This document shows positions 1 to 8,728 of a stretch of DNA of 64,000 nucleotides, one piece after another. Below the pieces are notes generated by a model, which did no database searches, was not told the DNA's origin, and saw nothing but the letters and a program-made list of their open reading frames with translations. The stretch spans positions 1 through 64,000 of the forward strand of contig NZ_JAKRFI010000004.1 in assembly GCF_022348165.1 (NCBI RefSeq), given 5' to 3'. The position numbers were made by a program, and so were the translations under genes. Each line of letters begins with the position of its first letter. Position 1 is the first letter of the stretch. The stretch comes from Halomonas sp. McH1-25. GTDB taxonomy: Bacteria > Pseudomonadota > Gammaproteobacteria > Pseudomonadales > Halomonadaceae.

Positions 1-172
1 CCATGGCGACGAACACCAGCCAGGCGGCGCCGCGGGCGCACCACACCACGCCGCGGTCGAAGGTGCTGCGCACCGGATCGGGGACCGTGGAGGTCTCGCC
101 GGAGGTCGGGCCGGCAATTTCGTCCTCATGCGTCACGGGGGCGGCATCTCGACGATGGGGATCTCGGGACAT
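1..172 (-). CDS. TRAP transporter small permease (DctQ-like), N-terminal part only
   Basis: The minus strand opens at an ATG ending at 172 and stays open for 57 codons to the window edge. The polar N-terminal stretch (MSRDPHRRDA...) is followed by WCARGAAWLVFVAM, the start of a first membrane helix, as in small TRAP permeases. It lies 148 bp downstream of the binding-protein gene on the same strand, the usual dctP-dctQ-dctM order. The family call rests mainly on this position, because only the leader and part of helix 1 are visible. DctQ forms the membrane complex with DctM for sodium-driven uptake of organic acids. The rest of the gene and dctM should lie outside the window. Confidence 0.6.
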   Translation of the reverse strand, partial: MSRDPHRRDAAPVTHEDEIAGPTSGETSTVPDPVRSTFDRGVVWCARGAAWLVFVAM

Positions 173-320
173 GGGTTTATCCTCTACATCAAAAACCAGG
201 AAGCCCAGCAAGGCTTCCCGGTGAGGTCTGACAGTAGGTGACGAAGCCGCTCACGACGGCCCCGGCACCGGACGATCCGCAATCTTCAAGACGCCGGATC
301 GAAGAACTGAGCGTCGCGAA

Positions 321-1349
321 TCACTCGCTCTGCATCAGGTTGTGGTTTTCCAGGTACTGGACCACGGAGTCGTAGAACTCCTGGGTGATGTCGTTCTTCT
401 CGGCCCAGACCGCCCACTCTTCCTTGGCGATGTTGCGGAACTTGGCGCGCTCTTCAGGCGGCAGGTCGATGATCTCGATATCCGGGTTCTGGCGCGCTTC
501 GCGAACCGCTTCCATGTCACGCGTCTTCAACTCGGCGACCATTTCATAGGCCAGGGCATCGACGGAGGTGGACAGAATCGCCTTGAGGTCGTCGGGCAGG
601 CCTTGCCAGATTTCGTTGTTGATCGACACCGCCACCATCGGCAGCGAGTGGAAGCCCGGATACAGCGGATACGGCGCAAAGTCATGCAGACCCTGGGCCT
701 GGTTGGTGGCGAACACGGTGTAGTCGGCCGCGTCGATCACGCCCTTCTCGAGGCCGGTGTACACCTCGGAGCCCGGCAGGTTGACCGGCGTGGCGCCCGC
801 CTTCTCGAAGATGTTGTAGACCATGCCTTCCGGTGCACGCAGCTTGAGACCCTGCATGTCCTCGACGGAACGCACCGGCTTGGTGGACGGCAGCGATTCC
901 AGGCCGGTCGCCGCAGCGCCGATCAGGTGCAGGCCATAGGGCTCGACCAGCTTGTTGTAAAGCTCCTCACCACCGGCGTTGTTCATGTAATCGAGGAAGT
1001 CGTAAGGGTCGCTCCATGCGCCAACCAGGTTACCGATCATGCCGAACGCCGGGTTCTGGCCGGTGAAATAGCTGGGGTCGGTCAGGTGGCCCTGGAGAAT
1101 GCCCGACTTGACGGCCTGCAGGGTCTGGTTGGCCTGGACCACCGCGCCTACCGGCAGGATCTCGATGGCAATGCGACCGCCGGACATCTGCTCGACGTTC
1201 TCGGCCCATTCCTTCTTCATTTCGAACTGCGGCTCACCGGAGGTTTCCGAAGTCTGGAAGGTCCACTCGTATTCGGCTGCCTGAGCGTTGAAAGCCAGGG
1301 CACCGAGTACGGCAGCGGTGAGCGTCTTGAGCGGAGTGCGTGACATCAT
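321..1349 (-). CDS. TRAP transporter periplasmic solute-binding protein (DctP family)
   Basis: Periplasmic binding protein that delivers an organic acid to a sodium-driven TRAP permease. The mature part has DctP-family landmarks: a start at AEYEWTFQTSE, the ligand-loop segment around LKLRAPEGMVY, and EVYTGLEKGVIDAADY near the middle. A Sec signal peptide of about 25 residues ends in AFNAQAA. I chose the ATG at 1349 because AAGGAA sits six bases upstream; an in-frame ATG also follows at 1346, and a longer frame reaches 1400 but has no comparable site. The length, about 342 residues, is normal for the family. The gntR gene ends only 10 bp upstream on the same strand, so the transporter is probably cotranscribed with its regulator. 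The substrate cannot be read from the sequence. Confidence 0.9.
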   Translation of the reverse strand: MMSRTPLKTLTAAVLGALAFNAQAAEYEWTFQTSETSGEPQFEMKKEWAENVEQMSGGRIAIEILPVGAVVQANQTLQAVKSGILQGHLTDPSYFTGQNPAFGMIGNLVGAWSDPYDFLDYMNNAGGEELYNKLVEPYGLHLIGAAATGLESLPSTKPVRSVEDMQGLKLRAPEGMVYNIFEKAGATPVNLPGSEVYTGLEKGVIDAADYTVFATNQAQGLHDFAPYPLYPGFHSLPMVAVSINNEIWQGLPDDLKAILSTSVDALAYEMVAELKTRDMEAVREARQNPDIEIIDLPPEERAKFRNIAKEEWAVWAEKNDITQEFYDSVVQYLENHNLMQSE

Positions 1350-1359
1350 GAGCGTTTCC

Positions 1360-2133
1360 TTAACCAATTGTTGTCTGGTCTTCGAGGATGGGAAGTGCAC
1401 GGATCAGGTCTTCGAGACCCAGATCCCGTCCGGTGCGTTCGAGCACCGCCAGCGCCGCTGCCGCGGCCTGTTCGGGTTGCCGCAGACGGATGGCCTCCAT
1501 CACACGGCGATGACGTTCCATGCTGTCGTTGAGCTCGTGCGCGCTGTGGTTGGACTTCTCGACCAACAGGGCGATTGCCGGCTTGAGTACATGGCTGATC
1601 TGTGCCCAGACCAGATTATGCGAAGCGGCAAACACGGCTTCATGGAATGCCACGTCATATTCGTCGTGGGTACGGCCCTTCCAGCGTAGATCGTCTCGTT
1701 CGAGAGCGTGAACCATGCCTTCATAGGCCGTCTCGATGGCCAACAGGTCCGCCGCCGTGGCGTACTCTGCCGCCAGACGGGCGACGAAGGGTTCGACAGC
1801 GACACGGAAGGCGAAGATTTCGCGCTGAATGCGCGGATTGGGCTGGGCGAACTTGGCCATCCAGGCACTGACCTGAGGATCGAGCAGATGCCAGTTGGCC
1901 AGTTCGCATACGCGGGATCCCTGGCCCGAAATGCGCTTGATCAGGCCTGCCGTCACTAGCGTCTGCAGAGCGCTGCGCACCGTGCTGCGGCTGACGCCGA
2001 ACTGGTCGCACAGATCGAGCTCCTTGGGCACGAAGTCACCCGGCCCGTACTCCCCGCCGAAAATGGCTTCAGCCAGGTACTCGGCAATGTCGGGCCGAGC
2101 GGTGCGGCTCGGTGTCGTTGCGGCGTGGCTCAT
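1360..2133 (-). CDS. GntR-family regulator, FadR/FCD subfamily
   Basis: A 257-residue transcription factor. The N-terminal winged helix (residues about 15-80) carries the GntR signature LCDQFGVSRSTVRSALQTL followed by a GLI...GQGSRV wing. The all-helical C-terminal part has the FCD look, with metal/ligand-site residues in ...EYDVAFHEAVFAASHN and the late histidines. It is the first gene of a run into the TRAP binding protein and small permease, so it probably controls that uptake operon in response to the transported acid or its product. A perfect inverted repeat 35 bases upstream of its start (2168-2188) fits the FadR-type operator and suggests autoregulation. The effector is unknown. Confidence 0.9.
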   Translation of the reverse strand: MSHAATTPSRTARPDIAEYLAEAIFGGEYGPGDFVPKELDLCDQFGVSRSTVRSALQTLVTAGLIKRISGQGSRVCELANWHLLDPQVSAWMAKFAQPNPRIQREIFAFRVAVEPFVARLAAEYATAADLLAIETAYEGMVHALERDDLRWKGRTHDEYDVAFHEAVFAASHNLVWAQISHVLKPAIALLVEKSNHSAHELNDSMERHRRVMEAIRLRQPEQAAAAALAVLERTGRDLGLEDLIRALPILEDQTTIG

Positions 2134-2167
2134 GCGACGTTGCCCTGCTCCTTGTAGGACGAAACAT

Positions 2168-2188
2168 ATGCTATGTCGGACATAGCAT
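2168..2188. promoter_or_regulatory. Operator palindrome upstream of the GntR gene
   Basis: Half-site ATGCTATGTC, one central G, then its exact reverse complement GACATAGCAT. The core tGTC-G-GACa fits the GTM-N-KAC pattern reported for FadR/FCD-type GntR operators. It lies 35 bp before the regulator's start codon, in the only gap upstream of the TRAP operon. Direct reading shows the palindrome; binding by this regulator is inference. Confidence 0.75.
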
Positions 2189-2251
2189 CGAACAAACGCA
2201 CATGAATTGCCTTTAGACGTTAGTCAAAGAGCAATATGATCCACAACGAAA

Positions 2252-2280
2252 AACGGCGATGGAAAACAACCATCGCCGTT
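2252..2280 (-). terminator. Intrinsic terminator after the rfb operon
   Basis: An 11-bp perfect stem (AACGGCGATGG on the plus strand, 7-base loop) lies 28 bp past the rfbD stop. On the minus strand it is followed by a short U run. Confidence 0.75.
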
Positions 2281-2307
2281 GGCACTGAATCGCGACCAGG
2301 GTGCAGT

Positions 2308-3216
2308 CTATGTCGCCTGCATGGTGCGCAAGCATTCGCCTAGCGCCGTCCTCCACTCTGGTAGAGTGATGCCAAAGGTCGTTTCCAGACGCTGCGTGGA
2401 CAGGCGTGAATTGAAAGGTCGCGGCGCCGCCTGGGGATACTCGTGAGAAGCGATGGGCTCGACGTCGGGGACTTGGTCGTCCGTCAACAACCCCAATGCG
2501 ACCGCCTCCGAGAACACCGCCTCTGCAAAGCCATGCCAACTCACCGCGCCGCGTGAGGTCAGATGATAGGTTCCCGCCAGGCCTGGTGCCCAGCCCTCGC
2601 GCTGCCAGGCGTGAAGCGCCATTGCCGTGACATCCGCGATCGTCGCCGCCCAGGTCGGAGCGCCGATTTGGTCGTCAATGACACGCAGATGATCGCGTTC
2701 CCGAGCGAGTTTCAGCATTGTGCGTACAAAGTTATGCCCGTGCGAGGCATAGACCCAGCTGGTACGCAAAATCAGCGCCTTGGCGCCGCTGGTGAGAATC
2801 GCTTGCTCACCGACCAGCTTTGTCTTGCCATACACGGACTGCGGCCCGGTGGCGTCCTTTTCGGTGAAAGGCCGATCGCCGTGACCGGCAAAAACGTAGT
2901 CGGTGGAGTAATGAACCAACACGATATTGCGCGCCCGGCAGGCATGCGCCAGCTCAGCCACCGCCTCGCCATTGATGCGCCGAGCCAGCTCCGGCTCACT
3001 CTCCGCCTTGTCCACCGCTGTGTAAGCGGCAGCATTGATGACCACTTGCGGCGAATGCTCGGCCAACACCGCGTCGATGCTTCCAGGGACAGACAGATCA
3101 CAGGCATCGCGCCCCAATGCGACGCCCCGCCCCAAGGGCATCAGCGCACGCCGAAGCTCGCGCCCGACCTGCCCCGAGGCGCCGAGAACCAACCAGGTCA
3201 AGGGAGACTCGCTCAT
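2308..3216 (-). CDS. rfbD: dTDP-4-dehydrorhamnose reductase
   Basis: Last step of dTDP-L-rhamnose synthesis: NAD(P)H reduction of dTDP-6-deoxy-L-lyxo-4-hexulose. The 302-residue protein is an extended short-chain dehydrogenase. It has the Rossmann motif LGASGQVGRELRRAL near residue 12, the AAYTAVDKAE segment typical of RmlD, STDYVFAG, and the catalytic YGKTK (Tyr-x-x-x-Lys). The length is normal for the family. Its start overlaps the rfbC stop by 4 bp (ATGA), so it is translationally coupled as the last gene of rfbB-rfbA-rfbC-rfbD. A strong terminator follows. The product feeds rhamnose into the O-antigen or exopolysaccharide made by the genes further right. Confidence 0.97.
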   Translation of the reverse strand: MSESPLTWLVLGASGQVGRELRRALMPLGRGVALGRDACDLSVPGSIDAVLAEHSPQVVINAAAYTAVDKAESEPELARRINGEAVAELAHACRARNIVLVHYSTDYVFAGHGDRPFTEKDATGPQSVYGKTKLVGEQAILTSGAKALILRTSWVYASHGHNFVRTMLKLARERDHLRVIDDQIGAPTWAATIADVTAMALHAWQREGWAPGLAGTYHLTSRGAVSWHGFAEAVFSEAVALGLLTDDQVPDVEPIASHEYPQAAPRPFNSRLSTQRLETTFGITLPEWRTALGECLRTMQAT

Positions 3217-3758
3217 TCGAACACCTCGGCTTGTCGAAATGCCGTGCCGGCGCGGTCCTTGTCAGAGAGCGCCAGCGCCTCGACCTCCGGCCACTTGATT
3301 CCTAGGTCGGGGTCATCGAAGCGGATACTTCGCTCGGAGGCCGGATGATAGTAATCCGTGGTCTTGTAAAGGAAGTCGGCGCTTTCCGACAGCACCATGA
3401 AACCATGCCCAAACCCTTCGGGCACCCAAAGTTGCCGACTATTCTCCGCCGAAAGCATCATCCCCACCCACTTGCCAAAGGTCGGGGAACTACGCCGCAA
3501 GTCGACGGCGACGTCGTATACGACCCCCTGGGTAACGCGCACGAGCTTGCCCTGGGGATGCTCGAGCTGATAATGCAGCCCCCTCAGTACCCCCCGTCGC
3601 GAGCGTGAGTGGTTATCCTGCACGAAGGCCCGGCGGCAGCCGGTCACCTCTTCGAACACGCGCTGATTGAAACTTTCCATGAAGAACCCGCGGGCGTCCC
3701 CGAAGACTTTCGGTTCGAGGATCAAGACCTCAGGTATCGATGTCTCGATAACATTCAC
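3213..3758 (-). CDS. rfbC: dTDP-4-dehydrorhamnose 3,5-epimerase
   Basis: Cupin-fold epimerase, 181 residues, converting dTDP-4-keto-6-deoxyglucose to the L-lyxo isomer. Family landmarks are all present: [14 protein letters not shown], the catalytic-histidine region [17 protein letters not shown], and the [13 protein letters not shown] strand. It overlaps both neighbours by 4 bp (ATGA junctions), so the operon is tightly coupled. The length is standard. Confidence 0.97.
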   Translation of the reverse strand: MNVIETSIPEVLILEPKVFGDARGFFMESFNQRVFEEVTGCRRAFVQDNHSRSRRGVLRGLHYQLEHPQGKLVRVTQGVVYDVAVDLRRSSPTFGKWVGMMLSAENSRQLWVPEGFGHGFMVLSESADFLYKTTDYYHPASERSIRFDDPDLGIKWPEVEALALSDKDRAGTAFRQAEVFE

Positions 3759-4642
3759 AGCAACTTCTCCCAGTCACTGACCAGACGTTGAAGGTACTGA
3801 CCGTAGCCGCTCTTGGCCAGCGGCGACGCCAGGCGCAACAGCTGTTCGTCATCGATCCATCCTTGACGCCAAGCGGCCTCTTCGGGCGCACAGATCTTCA
3901 GACCCTGGCGATGTTCGATGGTAGCGATGAATGTGGAAGCCTCCATCAGGGATTCGTGCGTTCCCGTGTCCAGCCAGGCGAAACCGCGCCCCATCATCTC
4001 CACGGAAAGATCGCCCCGCTCGAGATACAAGCGGTTGATGTCGGTGATTTCCAGTTCCCCCCGGGAGGAAGGCTTCAAACCGCGGGCAAAATCCACCACA
4101 TCCTTATCATAGAAATACAGCCCGGTGACGGCGTAGGGCGACTTTGGCCGCTTGGGCTTTTCTTCCAATGACGTCGCGCGCCCGTCACTATCGAAATCCA
4201 CGACACCGTAGCGCTCCGGATCATGGACGTGATAAGCGAAGACACTTGCCCCCTGTGTCTTGGCCATGGCACTCCCCATCAAGGCTTCCAGATGGTGGCC
4301 ATAAAAAATATTGTCTCCCAGAATCAGGGTACTTGGCTGACCGGCCAGGAAGGACTCGCCGATAATGAACGCCTGGGCCAGGCCATCGGGAGAGGGCTGC
4401 ACGGCGTATTCCAGACGCATGCCCCACTGAGAGCCGTCACCCAGCAACTGCTGGAATCGCGGCGTATCCTGGGGGGTGGAAATGATCAATATCTCATCGA
4501 TACCGGCCTGCATCAGGGTCGCCAATGGATAATAGATCATCGGCTTGTCGTGCACGGGCAACAACTGCTTGGAAACGGCCAATGTCACGGGATGCAGCCG
4601 CGTGCCGGAGCCACCGGCGAGGATTATGCCTTTACGTTTCAT
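3755..4642 (-). CDS. rfbA: Glucose-1-phosphate thymidylyltransferase
   Basis: First step of the pathway: joins dTTP and glucose-1-phosphate to make dTDP-glucose. The N-terminal nucleotidyltransferase signature [16 protein letters not shown] begins at residue 4, followed by [17 protein letters not shown] and the metal-binding LGDNIFYG. The C-terminal part matches the normal family length (295 residues). I chose the ATG at 4642 (MKRKG) because the family begins there; the frame is open to 4693 but that extension is not family-like. It overlaps rfbC by 4 bp and lies 17 bp after rfbB. Confidence 0.97.
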   Translation of the reverse strand: MKRKGIILAGGSGTRLHPVTLAVSKQLLPVHDKPMIYYPLATLMQAGIDEILIISTPQDTPRFQQLLGDGSQWGMRLEYAVQPSPDGLAQAFIIGESFLAGQPSTLILGDNIFYGHHLEALMGSAMAKTQGASVFAYHVHDPERYGVVDFDSDGRATSLEEKPKRPKSPYAVTGLYFYDKDVVDFARGLKPSSRGELEITDINRLYLERGDLSVEMMGRGFAWLDTGTHESLMEASTFIATIEHRQGLKICAPEEAAWRQGWIDDEQLLRLASPLAKSGYGQYLQRLVSDWEKLL

Positions 4643-4659
4643 GAAGCTCGGTCCTTGTC

Positions 4660-5733
4660 TTATTCGTGCCTTCCGTACTGCCTTGCGGTCCACTCACGAT
4701 AGGCGCCGCTAGTGACTCCCTCGATCCAGGCGTGGTTGTCCAGATACCATTGCACGGTCTTGCGCAAGCCACTCTCGAAGGTCTCGCGGGGGCGCCAGCC
4801 CAGCTCGCGTTCGATCTTGCCGGCATCGATCGCGTAGCGAACATCGTGCCCCGGGCGGTCCTGAACGAAAGTGATCAGGTCCGCATAGCGTGCCACGCCC
4901 TGCGGGCGCTCGGGCGCCAGTTCCTCGAGCAGCGCACAGACACGCTCGACGACATCCAGGTTGCGATGTTCGTTATGACCGCCAATATTGTACGTTTCTC
5001 CCACCCGGCCATTTTCCAGTACGGTGACCAATGCGCGAGCATGGTCTTCCACGTACAGCCAATCGCGGATCTGGCTGCCATTGCCATAGACGGGCAGCGG
5101 CTTGCCGGCACGCGCATTGAGGATCATCAGCGGGATGAGCTTTTCAGGAAAATGGTACGGCCCGTAGTTGTTCGAGCAGTTGGTCACCAGCACGGGTAGG
5201 CCAAAGGTGCGCTGCCAGGCCCGCACCAAGTGATCGGACCCCGCCTTGCTGGCGGAATAGGGCGAGCTGGGCGCATAGGGGGTCTGTTCGGTAAACAGTC
5301 CCTCGGGCCCGTCCAGGTCGCCATACACCTCGTCGGTGGACACATGGTGAAAGCGGAACGCCTCGCGCCGAGGCATATCCAGCGCCTCGTAATAGGCGCG
5401 TGCCGCCTCGAGCAGTACGCCGGTGCCGACCAGGTTGGTCTGGATGAAATCCGCCGGCCCATGGATGGAGCGGTCCACGTGAGACTCGGCCGCCAGATGC
5501 ATGACCGCGCCGGGCCGGTGACGCTCGAACACCTCATTCAGGGCGTCGGCATCGCAGATGTCGACCTGCTCGAAGGCGTAGCGATCGCTCTGCACGGCAT
5601 CGCCCAGCGATGCCAGGTTGCCCGCATAGGTCAGCTTGTCGAGGTTGACGACACTATGCGTAGTGTCGCCAATCACATGGCGAATCACCGCCGAGCCGAT
5701 AAAACCGGCGCCACCCGTGACCAGTATCTTCAT
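4660..5733 (-). CDS. rfbB: dTDP-glucose 4,6-dehydratase
   Basis: Second step of the pathway and first gene of the operon. The 357-residue extended SDR has [14 protein letters not shown] at the N-terminus for NAD binding and [15 protein letters not shown]. The STDEVYGDL segment is followed by the catalytic YSASKAG and the sugar-nucleotide loop [15 protein letters not shown]. All expected catalytic residues are visible. The 115 bp between it and the gtrB-like gene upstream probably contain the operon promoter. A short AAAGGC/GCCTTT inverted repeat also lies there. Confidence 0.97.
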   Translation of the reverse strand: MKILVTGGAGFIGSAVIRHVIGDTTHSVVNLDKLTYAGNLASLGDAVQSDRYAFEQVDICDADALNEVFERHRPGAVMHLAAESHVDRSIHGPADFIQTNLVGTGVLLEAARAYYEALDMPRREAFRFHHVSTDEVYGDLDGPEGLFTEQTPYAPSSPYSASKAGSDHLVRAWQRTFGLPVLVTNCSNNYGPYHFPEKLIPLMILNARAGKPLPVYGNGSQIRDWLYVEDHARALVTVLENGRVGETYNIGGHNEHRNLDVVERVCALLEELAPERPQGVARYADLITFVQDRPGHDVRYAIDAGKIERELGWRPRETFESGLRKTVQWYLDNHAWIEGVTSGAYREWTARQYGRHE

Positions 5734-5848
5734 TGCCTTGTCCGTTGCAAAAAACCGGACATAGTCTACGTTTTTGCCGCCTATGGAGAAAGGCAGCCTT
5801 TAACGCTTTTCTCCTCGGAGTGGCCTAGGCTCTCCAGCCTACGAATGC

Positions 5849-6787
5849 TCATTTCATAATTGCCTTATTTTTAATGATCTTACTGACTATATACCGGGGC
5901 CGGCGCTTGCTTTCGATATAAATACGGCCTATATACTCTCCCAGCACACCGATACCGATAAGCTGAATACCACCCAAGAACAAGACAGCGGTCATTAGCG
6001 ATGGGTAGCCCGGCACAGGGTTACCCCATAACAATTTATCTACTATCATCCAAAGAGCATACAATAATGACAACAATGCTACACCAAACCCTAAATACGT
6101 CCAAACTCGTAATGGAAAAGTGCTAAATGAAGTAATACCCTCAAGCGCCAGATTCCACAACTTCCATCCATTAAACTTTGTTTCACCTGCCACTCTCTCG
6201 GCCCGAACATACTCTACCACTTCTGTTTTGAAACCAACCCAAGACAGCACCCCTTTCATAAACAATTTGCGCTCAGGCATAGTTAAAATGGCATTTACTA
6301 CCTGTCGCGACATTAACCGGAAGTCACCAACATTTTCTTCAATTCGCGGTTCGCTTATCTTATTATGCAATCGGTAAAACAGCTCAGCCGACCGTCTTTT
6401 AAAGTAGCTATCAATCTTACGGTCGACGCGCTTTGCTAAAACGACTTCTGATCCAGCCTGCCAGCGCTCTATAAGTACGGGAATTATATCGATAGGGTCT
6501 TGCAAGTCGACGTCTATAGGTATTACAGCTTCTCCACTTGCATGTTCCAGGCCTGCAAACAAGGCCTGCTCTTTACCAAAGTTACGGGAAAACTCGACGA
6601 CAACAAGTTTCTCATCCTGCTTCGCAAGCGTCTCGGAAACAGCACTCGTACCATCAACGGAGCCATCATTGACGATAACTATTTCCACCTCATAGTCACT
6701 CAAAGCCGTACTTTCACGCACAGCAGAATGAAACAATGGAAGGGTATCCTCCTCATTAAACACTGGCACGACCAGTGAGATCTTCAT
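5849..6787 (-). CDS. GtrB-like polyprenyl-phosphate glycosyltransferase
   Basis: A 312-residue GT2-family enzyme that loads a sugar onto undecaprenyl phosphate on the inner face of the membrane. The N-terminal half has [14 protein letters not shown], the nucleotide-binding VNDGSVDGT and the DXD-like DVDLQDP. Two hydrophobic helices near residues 225-290 ([18 protein letters not shown] and [20 protein letters not shown]) are the usual C-terminal anchors, followed by GEYIGRIY. It lies 2 bp downstream of the GtrA-like flippase gene, the classic gtrA-gtrB pair. The DNA is clearly richer in A and T than the rfb genes beside it, suggesting acquisition by transfer. Sugar identity cannot be told from this family. 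Confidence 0.9.
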   Translation of the reverse strand: MKISLVVPVFNEEDTLPLFHSAVRESTALSDYEVEIVIVNDGSVDGTSAVSETLAKQDEKLVVVEFSRNFGKEQALFAGLEHASGEAVIPIDVDLQDPIDIIPVLIERWQAGSEVVLAKRVDRKIDSYFKRRSAELFYRLHNKISEPRIEENVGDFRLMSRQVVNAILTMPERKLFMKGVLSWVGFKTEVVEYVRAERVAGETKFNGWKLWNLALEGITSFSTFPLRVWTYLGFGVALLSLLYALWMIVDKLLWGNPVPGYPSLMTAVLFLGGIQLIGIGVLGEYIGRIYIESKRRPRYIVSKIIKNKAIMK

Positions 6788-6789
6788 TT

Positions 6790-7152
6790 TCAGCTCCTAA
6801 AAACAATCCACTGGGAATAAACAAACCCCAACCCCAGACTAATAGCAGAAAAGGCAACCAATGTTGCAAGAGATGGCAAATCCACATAGTCAGCCAACTT
6901 GCCTACAGCCAAGCTCACTCCTCCCATGAAAGCCACAAAGACTAGGTAACGCTGGGAAGTCGCTCTAGCTTGAAACGTGTACCGAGCGTTGAAAAAAAAG
7001 GAGAAAGTAACCGCCACCCCAAACGCCACGAAATTGCTTATGGCCTGACTACGCCCGAAAAGCATGTGCAGAGCCAAAAAAATAGTCCAGTGTATTATGG
7101 TGTTGAGTACACCAATACCGATGTAGCGTGTCAAGCGTTGCAGCATGTACAT
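6790..7152 (-). CDS. GtrA-like lipid-sugar flippase
   Basis: A 120-residue protein with four predicted membrane helices and the GtrA-family segments [14 protein letters not shown] and FFFNARYTF. These proteins are thought to move the undecaprenyl-phosphate sugar across the inner membrane. The start is MYM at 7152; the in-frame ATG two codons later is equally possible. It is the first gene of a two-gene unit with gtrB and is divergent from the large membrane protein at 7285, with about 130 AT-rich bases between them for two promoters. Confidence 0.88.
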   Translation of the reverse strand: MYMLQRLTRYIGIGVLNTIIHWTIFLALHMLFGRSQAISNFVAFGVAVTFSFFFNARYTFQARATSQRYLVFVAFMGGVSLAVGKLADYVDLPSLATLVAFSAISLGLGFVYSQWIVFRS

Positions 7153-7284
7153 TCCTGAAGCATACTTGGCGAGGCTCGCTATCCTAGCACAATCTAGAAA
7201 TTTCTGATAGCTACCTTAGACCGTGCGTGTTCAATTTTTTACTGGATCACGCGAGTTCCTAACCATTGTTCAGAAGGTTTAAGA

Positions 7285-8676
7285 ATGGCGTTACCAGCCC
7301 TAAGAAAAAGTGAGATCGTTACAGCAGGTATGATTTTCTCACTGTTTATTGCAGCCATCTCCAGTGATATTTACCTTATCAATACTGGCGATTACCACCG
7401 GGTGGTTTTCCCTTTTCTGGAAGACATTCCTTCTTTTCAGGAAGACTTGACGTTGCTTTACGATTTCAAGTCACCATTTCTGCCTCTTTCCGTATACAGC
7501 GATCTATACATAAGCTCATACTCATACATAGTCTACTTGCTAGCCGCCTTGGCTAGTGCTTTTACACAAACATTTGACTTGCGCCTATTTTCTATCATTT
7601 TCAAAGTAGCTTACGCATTTTCCTTTATACTTATCTTCAGAAGCCTATTAAATTACCAGCCATCAAGAATAGTTTACTTTGCCTTCATCCTTGCATGTAC
7701 ACCATTGTTGGCCTCCTCGAACCTAGCCTTCTTCGAATCATTCTACCAAGAGCAGCTGATACTTTATTGCTTGCCACTATTAATTTATTTTGCATTCACT
7801 GCAAATACCAACTTCTACAACTGGATATTAGCCACAGCACTGGCCCTTTTGATCGGCGCATGCAAGAGCCAGTTTTTCTATACCCCTACGCTGGTCTTAC
7901 TGTTCGTTCCTTTTCTGTCCGAAAGGCATAAACGCATAAAGTTTTCTACAGGCCTTATTCTGGCACAAATAATATGTGTTTTTATTTTAATCAACTCGTC
8001 TTCCACAACCACGCCAAACCGTTACCATGCGACATATTTCGGGATCTATCTCTGGGAAAAACAACACAACCTACCTCTCCCCGACCACGTTAATAACGAC
8101 TGTGTAGGCATCGATGTCTGGGGCAATAAATTCGATAAAGAGCAAGGTATGGTGCCTACTGACATAGGCCATGCTTGCTATCAATCGGTCAAACCTGACT
8201 TTAAAGATGTTATAACGGAAGTCATAAATCATCCTCAATTCCTCTTCACGCTCCCCTTCGATAAATCTGTAAAAACGCAGTTCGACACCAACTATTTTCA
8301 TGTCGATAAGGATATTAAGATAATAAAGCACCCGAAAGGAAGCTTATTACACAACATAACACTAACCAAGGACTATCTATTCAAAGATACCAAGCTTATT
8401 ATCTCCCCCTTCCTCATTTTCTGCATTGCTTGGCTAACCCGACGCAAAGACATTTCACTGGCAGCTATATTCACGTATCTATTTATGGTTAGCCAATTTT
8501 ATATTTCTTTCCTCGGTGAAGGCTATCGAGACCTATCCAAACACCTTTTCGGGATGAACTTCGCCTTCGATATCATGCTTTTCTTCACTATCGCAAGCCT
8601 ATGCATTTATGTGAAGCAAGGCTTTGAAAAATTAAAAGTCCGTAAACACTCTGACGCTATAGGCCCATCGCGTTGA
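7285..8676 (+). CDS. Large multi-spanning membrane protein, probable third gtr-type protein
   Basis: A 463-residue membrane protein with about ten hydrophobic segments. Most lie before residue 230 and the last three after 370, flanking a polar loop of about 120 residues (roughly 235-360) with Cys and charged residues. I do not recognise the family. By position it matches the strain-specific glycosyltransferase (GtrC-type) that accompanies gtrA and gtrB in serotype-conversion cassettes: such enzymes are polytopic, poorly conserved and often AT-rich, as here. It is divergent from gtrAB rather than in line with them, which is unusual. A perfect 13-bp hairpin closes the gene. Function as a periplasmic glycosyl transferase is inference from context. 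Confidence 0.6.
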   Translation: MALPALRKSEIVTAGMIFSLFIAAISSDIYLINTGDYHRVVFPFLEDIPSFQEDLTLLYDFKSPFLPLSVYSDLYISSYSYIVYLLAALASAFTQTFDLRLFSIIFKVAYAFSFILIFRSLLNYQPSRIVYFAFILACTPLLASSNLAFFESFYQEQLILYCLPLLIYFAFTANTNFYNWILATALALLIGACKSQFFYTPTLVLLFVPFLSERHKRIKFSTGLILAQIICVFILINSSSTTTPNRYHATYFGIYLWEKQHNLPLPDHVNNDCVGIDVWGNKFDKEQGMVPTDIGHACYQSVKPDFKDVITEVINHPQFLFTLPFDKSVKTQFDTNYFHVDKDIKIIKHPKGSLLHNITLTKDYLFKDTKLIISPFLIFCIAWLTRRKDISLAAIFTYLFMVSQFYISFLGEGYRDLSKHLFGMNFAFDIMLFFTIASLCIYVKQGFEKLKVRKHSDAIGPSR

Positions 8677-8696
8677 TTGTATCATCACTTTCACGC

Positions 8697-8724
8697 AACA
8701 AGCCCAGGCCAGCCTGGGCTTGTT
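8697..8724. terminator. Bidirectional terminator between convergent genes
   Basis: Perfect 13-bp stem AACAAGCCCAGGC with a 2-base loop, placed between the stops of the membrane protein (+) and the protease (-). The outer ends are A/T-rich, so it could work in both directions. Confidence 0.7.
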
Positions 8725-8728
8725 CATG

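Noticed and set aside
342-1343. A 333-codon plus-strand frame across the TRAP binding-protein gene
   Set aside because: It is the antisense shadow of a clear DctP gene in high-GC DNA.
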